Positions 4,706 to 6,896 of a DNA stretch of 6,896 nucleotides are shown here, piece by piece. Source of the DNA: an uncultured Clostridia bacterium (lineage in GTDB: Bacteria; Bacillota; Clostridia; Oscillospirales; Butyricicoccaceae); NCBI GenBank assembly GCA_910589115.1, contig CAJUSB010000131.1, positions 1 through 6,896 of the forward strand, written 5' to 3'. The notes below the pieces were generated by a model, which ran no database searches, was not told where the DNA came from, and saw nothing but the letters and a program-made list of their open reading frames with translations. Each line of letters starts with the position of its first letter. The first letter of the stretch is position 1. The translations under genes and the position numbers were made by a program.

Positions 4706-6035
4706 GACATTCGATTCATATCATCAGCCGGTGACCGGGCGGAATATCCTCCGCTTTGCATTCCCGACGATTATCATGACGGTTTTCAATACCTTCTATA
4801 CTATGGTGGATGGGTTATTTGTTTCAAACCTCATCGGGACCGATGCGCTGTCAGCAATCAATCTGACAGCGCCTGCCATCGGGCTTATCACTGCGATATC
4901 GGGAATGCTTGCAACCGGTGGAAGCGCCGTCGTCATGAATAAAATGGGCGCTCATCAAGAACAGGAAGCACGGGAAGACTTTACCTTACTGATTTTGACC
5001 AATGCCGCAGTCGGGGCTGTTATGATGCTACTTGGCAGTATCTTTATGGACCCGCTGCTGCGTTCCATGGGGCTTTCTGATACGGTTTTTCAGTATTGCC
5101 ATACATATTTAAGCAATTATCTTATGTTCACAATCCCGATCCTGCTGATGTATAACTTTTCGCTTTATCTGATTGCGGCCGACAAGTCCAGGCTTTCCCT
5201 GATTTGTACGGTAGCGGGCGGCGTGACTAATATTATACTCGATTATGTGTTTATTGGATTGTTTGATATGGGGATTCGCGGCGCTGCGATTGCAACCGGG
5301 CTTGGTTATTCCATCACTGCGGTCGCGGGCTTCCTGGTGTTTCGCAATCCGCGCAGTATGCTCCACTTTCAAAAACCGGTCTTCCGTGGGAACGTATTGT
5401 TTCATGCTGCCACAAACGGTTCCTCCGAACTGGCAACCTCACTCGTTTCCGGCATCACGACCCTGCTGTTTAATCTTGCCATGCTGAAATATGCCGGTGA
5501 AGACGGTGTTGCTGCAATTACAATCATTATGTATGTACTGATGTTTGTCAGTGCGCTGTTTATCGGTTATTCATATGGTGTTGCCCCCATGATTAGCTAT
5601 TATCACGGGGAACAAAATCACGACAAGCTGAAAAAACTCATTGCTTTCAGCATCCGCTTTGTAATTGGTACGTCAGTTTTTTGCACAGTGGTTTCTATTC
5701 TGGGTGCTGTGCCGCTGGTGTGTATCTTTACCCGCCCGGACAGCCCGGTATATGCACTGGCCGTGACCGGCAGCCGTCTATGCTCCATCGCCCTGCTTTT
5801 CGTGGGACTGAATGTTTTTGCAAGCGGTATGTTTACGGCTCTGTCCAATGGTGTTGTCTCTGCTGTACTTGCTTTTTCCCGCTCCTTCCTGTTTACGGCA
5901 GGCTGCATTCTGCTGCTGCCCGCACTGCTGGGATCGGTAACAGGCGTTTGGCTGGCAACCCCTGTCGCAGAATTCCTTGGAACCATTATGGCAGTTTGTC
6001 TGATGCTCCGCTACAGAAAACGTTATGGATACTAA
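4698..6035 (+). CDS. MATE-family multidrug efflux transporter
   Basis: A 445-residue inner-membrane antiporter of the multidrug and toxin extrusion family, which uses a sodium or proton gradient to export drugs or metabolites. Its length and roughly twelve hydrophobic segments in two homologous halves fit the family. The N-terminal helix region FPTIIMTVFNTFYTMVDGLF and the following IGTDALSAINLTAP are typical MATE sequence; in the second half, GYSYGVAPMISYYHGEQ is the usual counterpart. The start is ATG at 4698 with AAGGAG seven bases upstream, inside the hydrolase gene. The frame is open further upstream, but only as an overlap with the hydrolase gene. The 8-bp overlap implies co-transcription and coupled translation. 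With the MerR regulator this suggests a drug- or metabolite-inducible export operon, possibly removing the hydrolase's product. Confidence 0.93.
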   Translation: MDKTFDSYHQPVTGRNILRFAFPTIIMTVFNTFYTMVDGLFVSNLIGTDALSAINLTAPAIGLITAISGMLATGGSAVVMNKMGAHQEQEAREDFTLLILTNAAVGAVMMLLGSIFMDPLLRSMGLSDTVFQYCHTYLSNYLMFTIPILLMYNFSLYLIAADKSRLSLICTVAGGVTNIILDYVFIGLFDMGIRGAAIATGLGYSITAVAGFLVFRNPRSMLHFQKPVFRGNVLFHAATNGSSELATSLVSGITTLLFNLAMLKYAGEDGVAAITIIMYVLMFVSALFIGYSYGVAPMISYYHGEQNHDKLKKLIAFSIRFVIGTSVFCTVVSILGAVPLVCIFTRPDSPVYALAVTGSRLCSIALLFVGLNVFASGMFTALSNGVVSAVLAFSRSFLFTAGCILLLPALLGSVTGVWLATPVAEFLGTIMAVCLMLRYRKRYGY

Positions 6036-6099
6036 TTTATCTCATTATTAGCCCGAAACTGCACGGCAGGCAGTGCATAAATGTTTATCGGTATAAGAA

Positions 6100-6147
6100 A
6101 CAAGGCAGAAACGGAAACCTCCGAATCTGCCTTGTATTATATTTTTT
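6100..6147. terminator. Bidirectional terminator between MATE and ComFB genes
   Basis: A perfect 10-bp stem, ACAAGGCAGA (6100-6109) with TCTGCCTTGT (6126-6135), encloses a loop with an inner CGGA-AACC-TCCG stem (6112-6123). On the plus strand it is followed by ATTATA and six T residues (6142-6147), ending the MATE operon 65 bases after its stop. On the minus strand it is followed by TTCTTAT, so it can also end the convergent gene, whose stop codon (6146-6148) overlaps the T-run. Confidence 0.85.
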
Positions 6148-6896
6148 AGAAATGATGTGGGTTCATTTTGACAATGCCGCACGCCTTTGTTAATTCAGCA
6201 GCAATCGTACTGCCATACCGGTTCTCGTAAACGGTAAGCATCGGAATCCGCTCCCGACGGTGGAAAACCGCATATCTTGGCCGCAGATTGGTTAAGGTAA
6301 GCGCCTTTACATCAGCTGCACAGCGCGCACACTTGCATACACCAAACATCTTTATGTAACGTGGTGCCATGGATTCAACCATTGTCTGCATAATATTAAC
6401 ATACAGTAAATCACTGCCCGACTGCGGCGTCGGTGCAGGCCCATGCGAAAATGTACGGGGCGGCTCCGGCGGTGTGGTTGATAATGTCGGGCGTGATACC
6501 TTAGCAGGTTGTTCCACAGGAGCGGCGGGGGCTTCGGTGATAGGTTCAGCTGGTTCCTCCGCTGGGACGGCGGACGTTTCGGCGATAGGTTCAACCGATT
6601 CTTCCTCTGGCGCGGCGGGCGCTTCGGCTACAGGTTCTGCCGGTTCCTCCGCTGGCGTGGCGGGCGCTTCGGCAACAGGTTCCGCCGGTTCCTCCGCTGA
6701 CGCGGTGGGCGTTTCGGTGATAGGTTCAGCTGGTTCCTCCGCTGGCGCGGCGGGCGCTTCGGCAACAGGTTCCACCGGTTCCTCCGCTGGCGCGGCGGGC
6801 GCTTCGGCAACAGGTTCCGCCGGTTCCTCCGCTGGCGCGGTGGGCGCTTCGGCAACAGGTTCCGCCGGTTCCTCCGCTGGCGCGGTGGGCGCTTCG
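6146..6896 (-). CDS. ComFB-domain protein with Glu/Pro/Ala-rich repeat region (5' partial)
   Basis: The last 249 residues of a protein whose N-terminus lies right of the window. The first about 131 residues are 15-residue repeats of the type EPVAEAPAAPAEEPA, acidic and proline-rich, probably extended or disordered. A 30-residue Pro/Ser/Thr linker follows. The final 88 residues (6149-6412) match the late-competence ComFB family: YVNIMQTMVE, then GVCKCARCAADVKALTLTNLRPRY, then a C-terminal helix ending KACGIVKMNPHHF. Four cysteines (Cys187, 189, 192 and 239 in window numbering) may bind metal. ComFB is encoded in the Bacillus comF operon but its role there is unclear; ComFB-like proteins of cyanobacteria have been reported to bind cyclic dinucleotides. 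A GTG codon at 6775 is internal to the repeat array, not a start. The family call is from memory of its motif pattern; the function here is unknown. Confidence 0.8.
   Translation of the reverse strand, partial: EAPTAPAEEPAEPVAEAPTAPAEEPAEPVAEAPAAPAEEPVEPVAEAPAAPAEEPAEPITETPTASAEEPAEPVAEAPATPAEEPAEPVAEAPAAPEEESVEPIAETSAVPAEEPAEPITEAPAAPVEQPAKVSRPTLSTTPPEPPRTFSHGPAPTPQSGSDLLYVNIMQTMVESMAPRYIKMFGVCKCARCAADVKALTLTNLRPRYAVFHRRERIPMLTVYENRYGSTIAAELTKACGIVKMNPHHF
6503..6896 (-). repeat. 45-bp in-frame tandem repeat array
   Basis: About 8.75 units of 45 bp, each encoding 15 residues, run from 6503 to the window edge and probably beyond. The units at 6801-6845 and 6846-6890 are identical. Units nearer 6503 are more diverged, with ITE-type and V-E variants. 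Variants recur 180 bp apart (ITE-type units near 6541 and 6721; the V-E codon at 6593 and 6773), suggesting that a four-unit block was duplicated. Because 45 is a multiple of three, copy-number change alters protein length without frameshift. It also keeps other frames open as non-coding shadows. Confidence 0.93.

Noticed and set aside
6509..6855. Arg/Pro-rich and Gly/Arg-rich ORFs in other frames of the 45-bp array
   Set aside because: They are kept open only because the repeat length is a multiple of three. The ComFB frame is the one with a recognisable domain and a proper end.

Overview
The window looks like chromosomal DNA of a moderately GC-rich Gram-positive gut clostridium, probably Oscillospiraceae/Ruminococcaceae. 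This is an inference. It rests on strong AGGAGG-type ribosome binding sites, a BltR/BmrR-like MerR regulator, a choloylglycine-hydrolase family enzyme, a ComFB protein, and GC-rich palindromic intergenic repeats of a kind I associate with such genomes. No plasmid, phage or insertion-sequence gene is visible.

Layout. Positions 1-126 are non-coding repeats: four exact 17-bp tandem units, one degenerate unit and a GC-rich palindrome. A minus-strand operon follows (2280 down to 131), encoding an exported membrane-fusion (HlyD/MacA-type) adaptor and a MacB/FtsX-type ABC permease, coupled by an ATGA overlap. The ATPase such a pump needs is not in the window. Positions 2281-2645 hold no gene. They contain a second, inverted copy of the left-edge repeat, a run of perfect hairpins and a plus-strand terminator.

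The central part is a divergent unit. A MerR-family regulator (3476 to 2646, minus) faces a plus-strand operon of a penicillin-V-acylase/bile-salt-hydrolase-like N-terminal-cysteine hydrolase (3683-4705) and a MATE efflux transporter (4698-6035), which overlap by 8 bp. Between them lies a textbook MerR-type promoter: a -35 and a -10 box held 19 bp apart with a dyad in the spacer. The merR promoter overlaps it. The likely logic is that the regulator senses an amphipathic compound and switches on an enzyme that cleaves an N-acyl amide and a pump that expels the drug or product.

A shared hairpin terminator (6100-6147) separates this operon from a convergent minus-strand gene whose 5' end is beyond the window. 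That gene encodes about nine 15-residue Glu/Pro/Ala repeats followed by a C-terminal ComFB domain.

The items most worth following up are the regulator-hydrolase-MATE cassette, the unusual residue in the hydrolase pocket, the ComFB protein with its expanding repeat tail, and the inverted palindromic elements that bracket the adaptor-permease operon.
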